Shown here: piece by piece, positions 1-11,881 of the stretch
How the letters are laid out: each line of letters begins with the position of its first letter
Position numbering within the stretch: the stretch's first letter is position 1
NCBI GenBank assembly: GCA_002189035.1
Contig: NEEC01000010.1
Location: 3,038,001-3,102,000, forward strand
Reading direction: 5' to 3'
Length of the DNA: 64,000 nt
DNA from: Utricularia gibba
Lineage: Eukaryota > Streptophyta > Magnoliopsida > Lamiales > Lentibulariaceae
The notes under the pieces: model-generated
The model's input: the letters and a program-made list of their open reading frames with translations, nothing else
What the model was told of the DNA's origin: nothing
Database searches by the model: none
Position numbers and translations under genes: made by a program

Positions 1-2306
1 TCTGCGCCAGGATTTTCTAAAACTTCCTTCATATGGCAGGATGGGCGGTGATCGTGATGATAACGTGGGGACTAGATGGGCTGTGCTTATCGCTGGTTCA
101 AGTGGTTACTGGAACTATCGACATCAGGTATTGGGGCTCAAGGAATCTTTTATCTGGAATTTCTACATTTTTTGGTACTTTTTGGTTACTGTTTCTATGC
201 CCTAAATTGTGGGTAGGGTACCTTTGGTCAGCTCGTTTTTGTTTGTTGTTTGTTGTTTGTTTTGCGGAACGTTGGCTGATTTCATTTTATTTTATTTGCT
301 GTAGGTTTGTAGAAGATAGATGCTTTCATATTCCTGAATCCAACGCATCCATTACACTTGCTTTGCAGTTTTTGGCGGAGTGATGAATAATGCTTGTTTT
401 TTTTTTCTTTTTGATCATGTGGTTTTATTGTTTGGTACAGGCTGATGTGTGCCACGCTTATCAAGTGCTGAAAAGAGGTGGTCTTAGAGATGAAAACATA
501 GTCGTTTTTATGTATGATGACATTGCTTATGATGAAGAAAATCCGAGGCAAGGCGTCATCATCAACAGTCCTCAAGGCGAGAACGTCTATACTGGGGTCC
601 CAAAGGTTGTTGACAAAGTTTCGAATTTAGTTAGTAGGAGCATCATTTACTTCATACACTACTGATCTTCCAAGATACAGGATTATGTTGGAATAGATGT
701 TAACGTCCACAACTTCTTTGCTGTTCTTCTTGGGAACAAATCTGCAGTCACTGGAGGTAGCGGGAAGGTCATCGAAAGTGGCCCTGATGACCACATATTT
801 GTGTTCTATACTGATCATGGAGGTCCTGGGGTGCTAGGTTCGTATCTATGAAGCAAGCTTACTTCCTTGAATTTTTCTTTACTCCTGGGATATTATCTAA
901 GACATTCCTGTTATTTTACGTATCAGGGATGCCCACCTATCCCAATCTTTATGCTGATGATCTAGTCAATGTTTTGAAAATGAAGCATGCTTCTGGGACA
1001 TACAAGAGCTTGGTGAGATAACATTTTTGTGGTAATTGACTGTTGCTTTACATTCAATGACACGCTATGCCTGACTTCTCCACTTGGTCGTTCAGGTATT
1101 TTATCTTGAGGCATGTGAATCCGGAAGTGTTTTTGAAGGCCTTCTACCTGAAGGCTTGAATATTTATGCAACCACTGCATCCAATCCTGTAGAGAATAGC
1201 TGGGGTACCTATTGCCCAGGAGATGAGATCAGTCCCCTGCTGAATATGATACCTGTTTGGGCGACCTTTACAGTGTTTCCTGGATGGAAGACAGGTATAG
1301 ATGTGCATGACTGAATAGCTATTTACCCGCCACATGAAATGCCCCATCTACTTATTGTACTAATTAATTTACACATTACACTTCAGTGATCGGCATAATC
1401 TTAAGACTGAAACATTGCGCCAACAGTATCATCTGGTAAGATATAGCTACACAAGTAGTGCTTCCAAGAATTTTGATTAGGATGATGCTTGTTATTTTCT
1501 CTCGCTGAATCTTCACTGAGCAACAAGATTGATGCTGGCATTTGCAGGTCAGAGCACGGACAGCCGAAAGTAATTCTCACTATGGCTCCCATGTGCTGCA
1601 ATATGGCGATCTGAAGCTGAGCGTGGATGAACTTTTCTTGTACATGGGTACAAATCCTGCGAATGATAACGTCACTTTTCATTGGCAGCTGCCTCACAAT
1701 GGCATTAGAAAATCATCAAAAGCTGTTCATCAGCGTGATGCTGATCTCTTGCATTTCTGGGATAAGGTACTTGAACAAATTATCCTCCGCCATCTGCATC
1801 CAAGATTTCTGGTCCTCATGGCGGATTCTCCATGACAATGCTTTTCAGTTTCGTAAGGCGCCAGAAGGCTCCACTAGGAAATCAGAAGCTCAAAAGCAGC
1901 TTATGGATGCTATGGCACACCGGGCTCACATCGACAACAGCATCATGTTCATCGGCAAGCTCATTTTCGGAATCAACAAGGGTCCTGAAGTCCTGAAGAC
2001 CGTTCGGCCTTCCGGACAGCCTCTCGTCGATGACTGGAATTGCCTCAAATCAATGGTAATGCACTCCATTTCTACACCCCCATTCCATTCTCCTGTTGAC
2101 ACGATTCCTCTTCCCTTCCACAGGTTCGAATATTCGAAACACACTGCGGTTCACTTTCGCAATACGGAATGAAGCACACGCGATCAATCGCCAACATATG
2201 CAACGCCGGCGTAACGGAGGAACAGATGGCGGAGGTGTCATCTCAAGCCTGCGCTAGTGTTCCGTCCAACATTTGGAGTTCTACCGCAAGAGGATTCAGT
2301 GCTTGA
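1..2306 (+). CDS. VPE: Vacuolar processing enzyme (legumain, C13 cysteine protease), 5' end outside window
   Basis: This is an asparaginyl endopeptidase of the vacuole that matures storage and vacuolar proteins and can act in programmed cell death. I read nine exons: 1-127, 441-605, 681-837, 927-1012, 1096-1294, 1387-1435, 1548-1766, 1849-2055 and 2124-2306. The first visible residues lie just before the conserved [20 protein letters not shown], so the signal peptide and start are missing. The catalytic His is in DHGGPG (exon 3) and the catalytic Cys in EACESGS (exon 5). The C-terminal prodomain ends with the stop at 2304-2306. Exon 5 is out of frame from about 1234: after YCPGDEISP the family sequence ([12 protein letters not shown]) continues in another frame, and one more C in the four-C run at 1234-1237 would restore it. 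Family assignment is certain; whether the break is real or a consensus error is open. Confidence 0.93.
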
Positions 2307-2775
2307 CGTTTGACAGAAGGGGGGCTGTCGTTCTCTCAGAGATAGCACATGTATGTATTTCTATGTATGTATTTCACTCGTATGCTTTATGCCTGATGTT
2401 CAGGTGGAAAAGCTCTCGCCTTGGTTACTGTAAATGAGGTACGTGTTTCGTCATCGCTTGTGATTCGCTTAGTTTGTGCATCGAAGAGAAGTGATGATAA
2501 TCAATGGAAAAGCAGTTCAGAATGAGTGGTATAGTACAAAAAACACGGCAAGCCAAATAATCTGGAGGTAGTAGTAGTAGTAGATATGGTGATCACAAGC
2601 CACAATCCGAAGACGACAGTGATGAATGGTTAACTATAGTACGTACGCTACGGAGGAGGAAATCCATGAAGAGATTCGTAGTAGAATCAGCTAATCACAC
2701 CACACCGGAGAGATCTGCGCGGAAACAAATCAAAGATCATCGCACGCCGGAGCCAGAGAAGCTTGGAGGAGAAGC
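2307..2775. other. Convergent spacer between VPE and the AG-peptide gene
   Basis: The stretch holds the 3' untranslated regions of two convergent genes. A short GTA trinucleotide microsatellite lies near 2567-2583. No further coding sequence is visible. Confidence 0.6.
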
Positions 2776-2973
2776 TCAGATCCGGAGAGCATTGAAGAAG
2801 ATGAGCGAAAATAGGGTGGTGACGAGTCCAAGCGCGATTGAAGGAGCGAAAATTCCGGCAGCAGATTCAGGACTCGGAGCAGGCGCTTCCTGAGCCACGG
2901 CGGTGCCGATGAGAGCGAACACAGCAAGAATCGCCGCCACGAACATGAACCCGCCGGCCTGGATCGCCGCCAT
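2776..2973 (-). CDS. Arabinogalactan peptide (AG-peptide), GPI-anchored
   Basis: A 65-residue single-exon gene for a short cell-wall/plasma-membrane proteoglycan backbone. Residues 1-27 form a signal peptide ending in GTAVA. The mature core QEAPAPSPESAAG carries the AP and SP dipeptides expected to be hydroxylated and O-glycosylated. A hydrophobic C-terminal tail (LGLVTTLFSLIFFNALRI) follows small residues, as for a GPI-attachment signal. Length and order match the AGP16/20/22/41-type AG-peptides. A TATA box lies about 80 bases upstream of the ATG. The exact role is unknown; members of the family act in tip growth and wall signalling. Confidence 0.9.
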   Translation of the reverse strand: MAAIQAGGFMFVAAILAVFALIGTAVAQEAPAPSPESAAGIFAPSIALGLVTTLFSLIFFNALRI

Positions 2974-3052
2974 TGTACGTACCTTTAGGGCTTCTCCTTT
3001 TTTACGGGTGGCGAAGGGTTGGAAGGACGTGAATTATGAGGTTTTTGCGGTG

Positions 3053-3060
3053 TATTTATA
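3053..3060 (-). promoter_or_regulatory. TATA box of the AG-peptide gene
   Basis: TATAAATA on the minus strand, 80-87 bases upstream of the AG-peptide start codon, which allows a 5' leader of about 50 bases. Confidence 0.7.
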
Positions 3061-3750
3061 GAGGAAACAACGATACGGGCAGATGCTGCCGCGGTGTCCG
3101 GGCAGATTAAGATCCTACAGGCTGGCACATGATACGACGCCGCACCAGCTCTGAGGACATCATCATTTCTTGACCCAACAGCAATTATCCTCTAAACCAA
3201 TCACACCTTGACACGTCTACCTCATTTTTGGCAAAGCCAGTTGTACTTACTTTTGATGGTCTGAGAACCGGCACGTCCATTGATAATTTCATTTTTAAAT
3301 TACTTCCTACTACACAAAATCCAGGATGCTGTAAGAAAGACGTTTTTTTTGTACTTTTTTTTTAAAAAAATATCATTAAGAAAAACAAAAGAGACTTTTC
3401 ATAGTGAGTGTATTCAATGAAGCTCTGCATCTGGTGTGACAAACAAGTCCAAGAAACAACCTGTCGCAAGCACAACACCGGAATCTTCATGATTAAAATG
3501 GGGACCGGACCCGGACCGGACAAGACCGGACCAGTCTTAATGACAACAAACTAGAGTTTTGAAACGGAAGGGGCTACTGGGGGAAGCTATCAAGAAAGCT
3601 TAGCTTGCAGAGACATGGGGACTAGCAGCAGCATCTTGCTTACAGCTTCAATGGCCAAAAGGGAACTGAAACTAATAACCAGCATGTTGTGTATTGGTTC
3701 TAGGCGCCTTGCTTTTTTCACATTGCCAGGTTTATTCCTGCGCATGCTCT
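3061..3750. other. AG-peptide upstream region and DUF866 3' flank
   Basis: Non-coding. It contains A/T runs near 3340-3390 and a small degenerate GGACCGGAC-type repeat at about 3500-3536. The right part is probably the 3' untranslated region of the DUF866 gene. No gene is visible. Confidence 0.5.
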
Positions 3751-5051
3751 CTATGCTACTTTGAACTCAGCACGGAGGTTGGAGATCATGACAGGGAACT
3801 GACCATTTTCGTCGTATTCGGAGAAGTCCCCTCCGGACAAGTCAATGTCGATGAACTTGGTTCCTTCAATCTGCACAGGAATAAATGCTCAAGGAGGATT
3901 GCTGGTTCATAACAAGAAAACCTGGAGAAGTGATTTTTTTTTTCCAGAGAATGACGCAAGAGACTCACGGATTCGGCTTCCCAGCCTCCGGAAAACAAGT
4001 AATCAAGGGGCTCGAAGCCTCTGCAGTCGAATAACATTAAAGGGGAAAATTTCCCGTTTTCAGCATGGTCTTGGGTTAAGGGGCGGCCCTTGCCTTGGAT
4101 CATCAGCACAGTGCCATCCCTGGAACAAAATTTACACTGGAAACGGTGGCAAAGGTGAACACAGAATTAAATCAGTGGGATACAGTTAAAGGAGAGAAAA
4201 ATAAAAATGCATCTTATTGCAAAGACAGTTATCGAGTGAACAAAAAAACCAAGGGAATATATCAGAATGCTAATCCAATGTGACACAGCGGATGCGTAAA
4301 AGTATCTGAAGTGAAACTTCGTTGGGGAAGAGTTTCTTTATGTCTATGCATGTAGGTGAAATGAGGGCAGGAACATGGCTTACCTTTTGATTAAGATGAA
4401 CATCTCCTTTTCCTCTTGCCGATGGAACAGTCTCACCCAGACTCACGCATGTCTCTTTCTGGGTAACCTCCCCACAGTTACCACATTTCAGCTGAATGAA
4501 AAAAAAAAAAAAAAACAACACAGCAATTGGTTATGTATTTGCGTCAAAGAAGATACAAGATCAAGCTGGCAACTCTGTGATATCAATAGCATCATGAAAA
4601 ACGAGGTATCGTTGAATGCAGTGCAGCAAAAACACATAACATTAGCCAAAAAAAAATTGTTCCCTAGTTTTATCTGAAGCAATTTAGCTGAAAAAATAAG
4701 ATTAGAGATACTACTTGCAATAGAAGCTCGAACTAGAGAAAACGACAGCCTATTCACACGGCAAAACATGCACCTAAAGTAAACACAACTTTACGCCAAT
4801 CTTATCAAAAGCCCACTAACGAAATGCGCCTAAAAGCTCCAAATTAGCGAGAAATGAGCCAGGATACCGAAAACCAGAGACGATTCACAGTTTTTCAACA
4901 AATCGCTATGACAGCCCTAAAGAAACGATCTTTTAGGGTGGAAAGGTACCTTGAAGCAGAAAGTGAAGTTGGGATCATCGCAGCCGCCCTGAGGCTGAAG
5001 GTAACTGAGATTCTCGAGCTCCGCAGTGATCGTCAGCAAGAAATTCACCAT
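3751..5051 (-). CDS. CXXC-motif zinc-binding protein (UPF0587/DUF866 family)
   Basis: The protein is 165 residues in four exons: 4950-5051, 4384-4491, 3969-4136 and 3751-3870, all joining in frame at GT-AG sites. It starts MVNFLLTITAELENLSYLQP. Two CXXC pairs (LKCGNCGE and KFCS within CKFC) form the predicted zinc site of this eukaryotic family, whose human member is C1orf123. GGWEAES, FIDIDLSGGDFSEYDENGQ and the C-terminal FKVA fit the family throughout, and the length is the family norm. The molecular function is poorly known; copper or zinc binding has been proposed for the animal protein. It is divergent from the neprosin-like gene, with about 600 bases between the starts. Confidence 0.93.
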
Positions 5052-5646
5052 CGCGCAACGCCCCAAATCCAACCTCCTGTCTGATGAAGCTCCGGTTGAA
5101 ATGCAATTAAATTATGTACTAAAATTCACTTTCAATTTCATTCCAAGATTCCTATCTCACTACCCACCAAGCCAAGGTTTCCTAAAACCTGTTAAATCAG
5201 ATAAAAATAAATATTAAAAATTCAATACTAAAATAAAATAAATTATTCATAACCCAAATTAGCGTGTTTCAGAAAAGTAGTGCTTTGAAAATTTTTCTCC
5301 ATTCTCAACACCTTACAGAAAGTGTTTGGGAAATGTAGCTTTTACCAATCTGAGATGAAAGAAGGATGGACCAAAGACTGGTTTCTTCTTGCAGACAGCC
5401 CCCAATAGGGGGAGTTCCTGGGTGCTTTCTGATAATGGTGATCACACAGGAAGCTTGATTCTGGAGAATGGATTTTGAACAAGGCATGCAAAGCAAATGA
5501 TGCGGGAGGTGAGTCATGTGGTTTCGAGCCAACATCTAACCAAGCAGATTGGAACCGACAGCAGGAGGAAATCCCACCCTCGTATTGTAACTTGAAACAT
5601 GGAGCAAAAGTAGCATTCGGGATAAGCAAATTCAGAGAGAAGAGAT
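5052..5646. other. Head-to-head spacer, DUF866 gene / neprosin-like gene
   Basis: Presumably holds both promoters and leaders. A/T-rich near 5100-5300. The reading frames visible here do not resemble known proteins. Confidence 0.5.
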
Positions 5647-7231
5647 ATGGAGCTCACATGGATAGCAGCAGCTCTGACGATGCTTTGTGCAGCAGCATTG
5701 ATCAACGGAGAGAGATGGGTCGTTAGGAGCATTCAGGTACTTGTTGAGAAGTTTCATTACTGATGAAGAACGAGGGCCATGTATTTTGTTAATCAGCTTT
5801 TGCCTTCAATTTCAATTGCTAGAGTGGAGATGGACATGTCATAGACTGCATAGACATGTACCGGCAACCTGCTTTTGAGCATCCTGCGTTGAGAGATCAC
5901 AAAATTCAGGTAGAGTTTGAATGAAATGAAGAAATGCTTGCTATTGAAACTAAGAATCACATTCGAACAGCTTAATCCCAGCTATGGACAACGGAAGGAA
6001 ACAGAAGTCTTCGGAGACTCACCAGTGACAGCAACTTCTCAAATCTGGCACAAGAATGGAACTTATCCAGAAGGAACTGTCCCGATTCCGAGGACGAAGA
6101 TAGACAATGCAACAAGAAAGTATCCAACATTTGCACAAGTCAATGACACCAAAATGACAACAAACCTTCTATTGGTCAATCACTTAGTAAGTGTAAAACG
6201 TGCTCACAGCTTTGTTGGATCTATCTTTACACACCAGGATGAAGTTTCTTTGCTATGCTTCAACTTTCAGATGGCTATCCTTATGAGAGCAGGCTATGCA
6301 TATCAAGGAGCTAAGAGAGACAAACGTGTGGAACCCATATGTTGAATTGGATGATGAATTCACTACTTCCCGAGTGGCTGTCAAGAGCGGACCTCGCACT
6401 TATTTTGAAGCTGTAGAGTCAGGATGGACTGTAAGTGGCAAGGTTCACAAATGCATGTTGCATAAGAAAGACAAAACTAGGATTAAGATACTCACAGTTA
6501 CTGTGCTGAATCAAGGTAAATCCCAGGGTTTATGGCGACAGGCAGACTCGTCTATACGTTTACTGGACAGTAAGTAATCTTGCTCAACCTCCTCCACTAT
6601 GGAAGCAAGGGATTTCATGCTTGAATTTTCTGGATTTTGTTCACCAGGTTGATGGCTCGAAGGAAACCGGCTGCTTCGATCTGAAATGCCCCGGTTTCAT
6701 TCAAACAAGCAGCGAAATCGCATTGGGGGGAGCTTTGGCCATAGATCTCCCATCCGAAATCATCGTGTACATTCACAAAGTTAGTCCTCTTCAATCATAA
6801 TCATCACAAAATACTGGATAATCGGTCTTCTAACTGGCCTAAAATCAAAGGACATTTTCACGAACACCTGGTGGGTGCGATACGGGGAAAGAATCAACGT
6901 GGGTTACTGGCCGGGCGATCTTTTTGGGGCGCTGAGTGGGCACGCGGAGATCGCGCAATGGGGTGGCGAAGTTTTCAGCCGGAGAGTGGGAGGAAGGCCG
7001 CACACGGCGACTGGAATGGGGAGCGGGAATTCCCCAATGGGATATTTGGGAACTCCGGCAGCGTGAAGAGAATGAGAGTCTTGGAGAATGACTTGGTATT
7101 GAAGCGGCCGCAGTGGGTGAATACCTTTTTCCGACGAGTATGACTGCTACGACGTCTACTACGTCCATAATTACGTTCCAGAACCTGAGTTTTACTACGG
7201 CGGCCCCGGCCGAAAACCCAGATGCCCATGA
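5647..7231 (+). pseudogene. Neprosin-like protein (DUF239/DUF4409), frame broken at three places
   Basis: The gene encodes a secreted protein with a neprosin activation segment followed by the neprosin peptidase domain (glutamic-peptidase type in characterised members). Seven exons: 5647-5736 (signal peptide), 5823-5909 ([19 protein letters not shown]), 5971-6186 (SQIWHKNGTYPEGTVPI), 6271-6430 (NVWNPYVELDDEFT), 6516-6569 (VYGDRQTRLYVYWT), 6648-6779 (GSKETGCFDLKCPGF) and 6851-7231, ending GGPGRKPRCP. Splice sites are good, but the frame breaks inside exons: a net +1 (or -2) at about 6316-6323, one G short at 7025-7027, and one T too many at 7126-7130. AATAAA follows at 7261. Either a young pseudogene or an intact gene with consensus errors; two of the three breaks lie in homopolymers, which favours the latter. 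Confidence 0.88.
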
Positions 7232-7560
7232 AGATTGTTTTCCATAACTTCGCCAAACAAAATAAAGACTGAGTTCTTGCAAAATTCAGACTTTTCTCAG
7301 AAACTGGGGAGCAGTTAAATATCAGATCTTGTACACGGCGAAGTAAAAGAGACAAGCTTGAACAAATATCACAAACTGTTTTCCACGAGAGAGTGAGGTA
7401 CAAGCACCATGGATCAAGATACCATCAGAGAAAGAAAATGCAGCAAAGGAAGAAGATACGGGTTCACTAATTTCTCTGTTATTCAGGCAGCCTGGGGCAG
7501 TAGACGAAATCTTGGCATAAAAAAATCACCTGCAAAGCAGTGCCACAGGAAGAGGGAGAC
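7232..7560. other. Convergent spacer, neprosin-like gene / epsin
   Basis: Contains the 3' untranslated regions of both genes, including AATAAA at 7261-7266 for the neprosin-like gene. No additional gene is seen. Confidence 0.5.
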
Positions 7561-10500
7561 TCATTTCTGGAAGCTCCCAAATTGGTTTTGATGGTCGTTT
7601 AGGCTGGAGAAAAAGTTGTCAGTTGTTGATCCTGATGCTGAAGCAAACCCTGGTCTACCCATGCCGTAACCAGAGCCCATGGCTGCACCCATGTAAATCG
7701 GAGGCAAAGGTTGTCCCTTTTCAACATCGTTTAATCCAGGGGCGATGCCAACATCTGCTAGGTTCACCTTCTTTGCTGTAATGACAAGTGTAATAAGATT
7801 CTTCAGACATCAAGATTCCGGATGCTGCCGCTTCAAAAAAAGTGGAGTTCAAACGAACACGAGCAATGGGTTCTGACTACTTACGTGCAGTTATGTTCAG
7901 ATCAATTAATCCACGACTCAACGAATCAGCCCATATCCCAGACTTGACTTGAAATGTGTCTTTCTTGGGTGCAGGCGTTGACTTTGTCTGGCTTGGAGGA
8001 TCATCATGCCGAGAATCTTTGTCAGGTTCTGCCGCTGAAGAATATGTATTGGATGCAAATGAACCGAAGGTGTCAGCCTCATCGAAATTGTTCAATGGCA
8101 AAGAGGTGAAAGGATCCACTATGCTGCTAGTTTTATCAGATTCAGGAGCACTGGAGTATGGCTGAGGAACTGGATTTAGAGTGCCGAAAAAGTCAACTGT
8201 TGTTGAAACGACAGGAGTAGCGTGCGAGGAAAATAAATCAACGCTCTGCAAAAAGAGAGTATGAACATTATGGTGAGGACAGGAACACTGCACATTTAAC
8301 ATGGTACACACCGGCTCCACAGAGACATGAGCAAATGCACAAACGAATATAAAAGACACTGCCAAAGCTACGAGAAAAGATGAATTAGCCATGCCATGTG
8401 AGAAGCTTTACCTCAGGAGCAGAATGTTTCTCTACCACTGCTTCAGGTGTTGCGGACACAAAATTGGCATCAGCAAATAAATCAACATCTGACGGATTTT
8501 CCAAAGAAGCAGATTTTCCTATTGGAGCAGCTAAGGGTTCACCAAAGAGATCAATATCTGGGAAAGACGGGCCACTTCGAGAATTTCCAGGCGGCGCTGA
8601 CACCAATCAACAAGAGACACAAGGATATCAGTTTGCAGTAAAGTTGCATATCCATGGGTAAAATATATTATCCAGGTACACTAAAAAAAAAAAGGCATAA
8701 CATTTGCACCAACAAGGAAGCATGAGGCTTAGATCATGCTGAGATCAGAAGTCTAGACGAGAAGAAAATGCAGGAGAAATCATTCAAGCGGTAAAATATT
8801 TCTGGTACGAATCACAAACCATAACTGCTGTCATCAGATAATATTTATGAGCCAAGATTACAAATTAGCAAATTCTTCCGTGTTCTTGCAGAAAGGAAGC
8901 AGAATAGAACTGCTTAATGCATATTTTTCTTTGGTATTTTTTTTTTATGTACGACAATGCTTTCAACAATTTACAACATAATTGAGCCACTTAGAAAAAA
9001 ATCGCTTACTTAATGAGGCAGAGCCTCGAGGATCAAAATCATCTGTATCTTCATCATATTTGCTTCCTAATGCATCTGCTGAAGTAGCTGAAGTGTGTTC
9101 CTGCGGCTTCTTCGAACTCTTCAATTTTCCTGAAACCCCACCCCAGAAGAAGTTTTTTCCCTGCTGCATTATGTTTTTGAAGTTGAGAGCAAGTAAAAAA
9201 AGAAACAGTCAATTCATATTCTCAATATAAATTGATCTCACTCGTACTAATTTTCATCAATCCTCATTAAGTGGTACAAAAAAAATCAAAATATTTTTGA
9301 TGTTGATGTAGGAGTATACTAGGTAATACTACTGACCTTCCATAACGGGGAGTTTCAGTTTTCGGCTTGACTCTCTTTTCATATTTCTCTTCCTCATATT
9401 CATCTGAATCCTTGTAACTATCTCCATACCCTTTGTCACCAAAGCCCCCATACTGGCCACTACTTCGAGAGTTGCTACTACTGAACGACGCTGTTCCAGA
9501 CTTGTACGTAATTCCAGATGATGAAAGCCCAAAGTACCTGAAGCATGGCAGTTAAGCCGAGAAAATGATACCAACAGAAGGGAAGACGCCAAGCCAAAGA
9601 GGCTTCTGACAAATAATCCTGTTTCTCAATGCAAAAGTGCACTTACTTATCACGGTTTGTGGCTGCTTTGTTCCTTACTTCTTGTATTTTGTCTTTGTCA
9701 TTGAGAAGAGATACAATAGTTTCAGCTTTTTTTCGTACATTAATTCCCAAATCCTTCCCACTGGGCTCAACATACTCAAAACTTGCTAGGGACTACAGAA
9801 CCAAACAACTGCTTAGGTATCGGAAGGAAAAAAATAGAGAAAAATACAATCTTTCAGCCATGCAGGTCTTCAAATGGTAGAATTAACTATGAAAGGATTC
9901 AAAAGAAAGACATACTGATATCTGAAAAGTGTGCTCTATGATTTCATCAACAGCACGTTCAGATCCATGGGCCACCAAATACTCAACCACAGTTAATGCC
10001 TAATGAAGAAAAAATACCACCTTCCCTGAATTTACTGTGCCATAGATATAACAAGATGTATATAGGAGAATTGCAAGCAATTACCTTGTACACTAGGCGC
10101 CAATTCTTTCCAGTCTCAGTCAACCTCGTCCAAAGAACATTCATAATCATCTGGCATTCCGAGCTGTGACACGCAAGGCAACTAAGTTCATACAAAAGAA
10201 AGACTCAAAAAAGACCAATTTGGCGAAAAAAATGAAAGTACAATTTTTTTGTGGCCTGTGCTATCTCTGCCAGTGCTGTGCCATGAGGACCCCAAGGCTC
10301 TTCATCTGTGGCATCCAGCACCTGAAGTTCGCAAGGAAAAAAATCACATAAAAGGCTGCAACCCGATAAAATTAAACTGCTCGGACTTTCTAAAGTCTAT
10401 TTGCGTGAGCAATACTCACTGTGAAAGTTACAGAAAAAAATTCTATGGAATTTTTGGCAAAACATACTATCTGCATTAATCAATTCATCCGATTCACAAG

Positions 10501-10860
10501 ATTTAGCGTCCTTGGGCCACAGGATCAAAAACACATCGTAACAAACATACAAACGCATCCCCTTGTTAGTTTGTTAAATCAAGTCATAACTCTAAGCCCA
10601 AAACAAACACCTTGAAGTCAAATAAATAACCAAGAAGAATTTCAGCTCACACCTATAACTCAAATCAATTTACCTTCTGCTCGATCTCCGGGATTTTGAG
10701 CACCTTCAAATTCACCTCTCTTTTCCTGCATTTTCATCGACAACAGAAGCTCCTCCGTGATCCAATACCAAAACTGACGAATAAAAAAAATAACAAAACA
10801 AGGATATCGAAAGACATACAGGTCACGGACAGTCTGCTCGAAGACCTTCACAAGATCCAT
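7561..10860 (-). CDS. EPSIN: Clathrin interactor, epsin (ENTH-domain adaptor)
   Basis: An epsin-type adaptor that binds phosphoinositides through an N-terminal ENTH domain and links cargo to clathrin at the trans-Golgi network or endosomes. Eleven exons: 10820-10860, 10674-10725, 10242-10321, 10085-10163, 9916-9999, 9647-9792, 9337-9537, 9010-9163, 8412-8596, 7885-8245 and 7561-7775. The first five or six encode the ENTH fold ([38 protein letters not shown]). The disordered tail has repeated DIDLFGE, DVDLFAD and SVDLFSS motifs, a clathrin box GLIDLN and a Gly/Met-rich end. All joins are in phase except exon 7 to exon 8, which is one base short. An extra C in the run at 9347-9350 would join it, so a consensus error is possible there. 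Confidence 0.9.
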
Positions 10861-11863
10861 CACGGATCGGATGACGAACGAAAATAGACTCAAACGAAAG
10901 CCTTCAGCGATCCGGATTGCAGATTTCAACTGCAATATATTTTACCAATCACAGAAAACAAAACCCAAAAAAAAAAAAAAACAATTCTTAGATGAAGTTG
11001 GGGTCAAATGCAAAAACAAAAATGAAGAAGGACCACAAAATGAAAACTTGATTGCAATATACAAATCTTCAGGTGGCTGAAGTGAAGGCTAGAAATTCTA
11101 TAGGGGCCATAAAAGAAATTCAGCGCAACGAAATTAATAAAAATTCCAACCGTACATAATCGGCCCGACCGGATTCCTATGGACTTGATCTCTGGTCGCC
11201 CGGTTCAGTGAATCCACACAGTTATCAACTCAATTGCAACCAAGATTAAGCTTCCGGCCGTACCTGAGCATCATATCGATTTCTAAACCCGGTCCAGTGG
11301 TTCGAACCGGTATTACATATACATATTAAATATGTAAATAATATCTTTTTATTTATTTTTGTTGGCCATATCGTTTGAAGGCCTTCAAAGCATTCATTAT
11401 TCACAGCATATACACTTCATGCAATCATTTGCTTACTACAAAGTATTCCCAGATACATTTATAGTAGTACATGGAGACACATGAAAGAGTGGAAAGTCCC
11501 ACAGTGAAAGTATGGAACAGCTGCTCAAGCCAGAGATATCAGAAGCTGGAAAACATGGCGTCAAGGTGAGTGAAATCGAAGAAGGATGAAGCAAAGAAAA
11601 GGAAAATAGTGTAGGGTGGAGGAGATTACCAAGGAAACTCAGTTTGCTTGAGTAAAGAGATTACTTGCTTCGAGTTCTTGGTCAAAAAGCTTCTGGTTCA
11701 GGTTGATTTCGCAGCCAGGCGGCAACCCTTTGCTTCTGTGTATCTGCTTCCTTGTCGACCCTTAGCTTCTCAAGGGATGTTCGGCTTGTCAGCTGCTCAA
11801 ACCGGGTTTGCTAGCAGCCCCTTGTTTCTGTGTATGCTTCCTTCTCAACATATGTTCGAGTTA
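10861..11863. other. Epsin upstream region and PPR 3' flank with duplicated segment
   Basis: 10861-11100 probably contains the epsin leader. 11100-11650 has no recognisable gene. 11728-11881 holds a diverged direct duplication that overlaps the last codons of the PPR gene (listed separately). Confidence 0.5.
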
Positions 11864-11881
11864 TCAGCTGCTCAAGCCGGC
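11728..11881. repeat. Diverged direct duplication covering the PPR gene 3' end
   Basis: Segment 11728-11804 and segment 11820-11881 share a series of blocks in the same order: a TTTCTGTGTAT-type block, GCTTCCTT, ATGTTCG and TCAGCTGCTCAA followed by CCGG. Copy B contains the complement of the final PPR codons and stop. Copy A lies beyond it, in the 3' untranslated region, and has about 17 additional bases. Confidence 0.75.

Noticed and set aside
2567-2583. Short GTA repeat as a CRISPR-like or functional array
   Set aside because: A simple microsatellite in plant DNA; no spacers.
7877-8392. 171-codon minus-strand frame starting with a signal-like sequence
   Set aside because: It is the epsin exon 10 read through the upstream intron; the first residues come from intron sequence.
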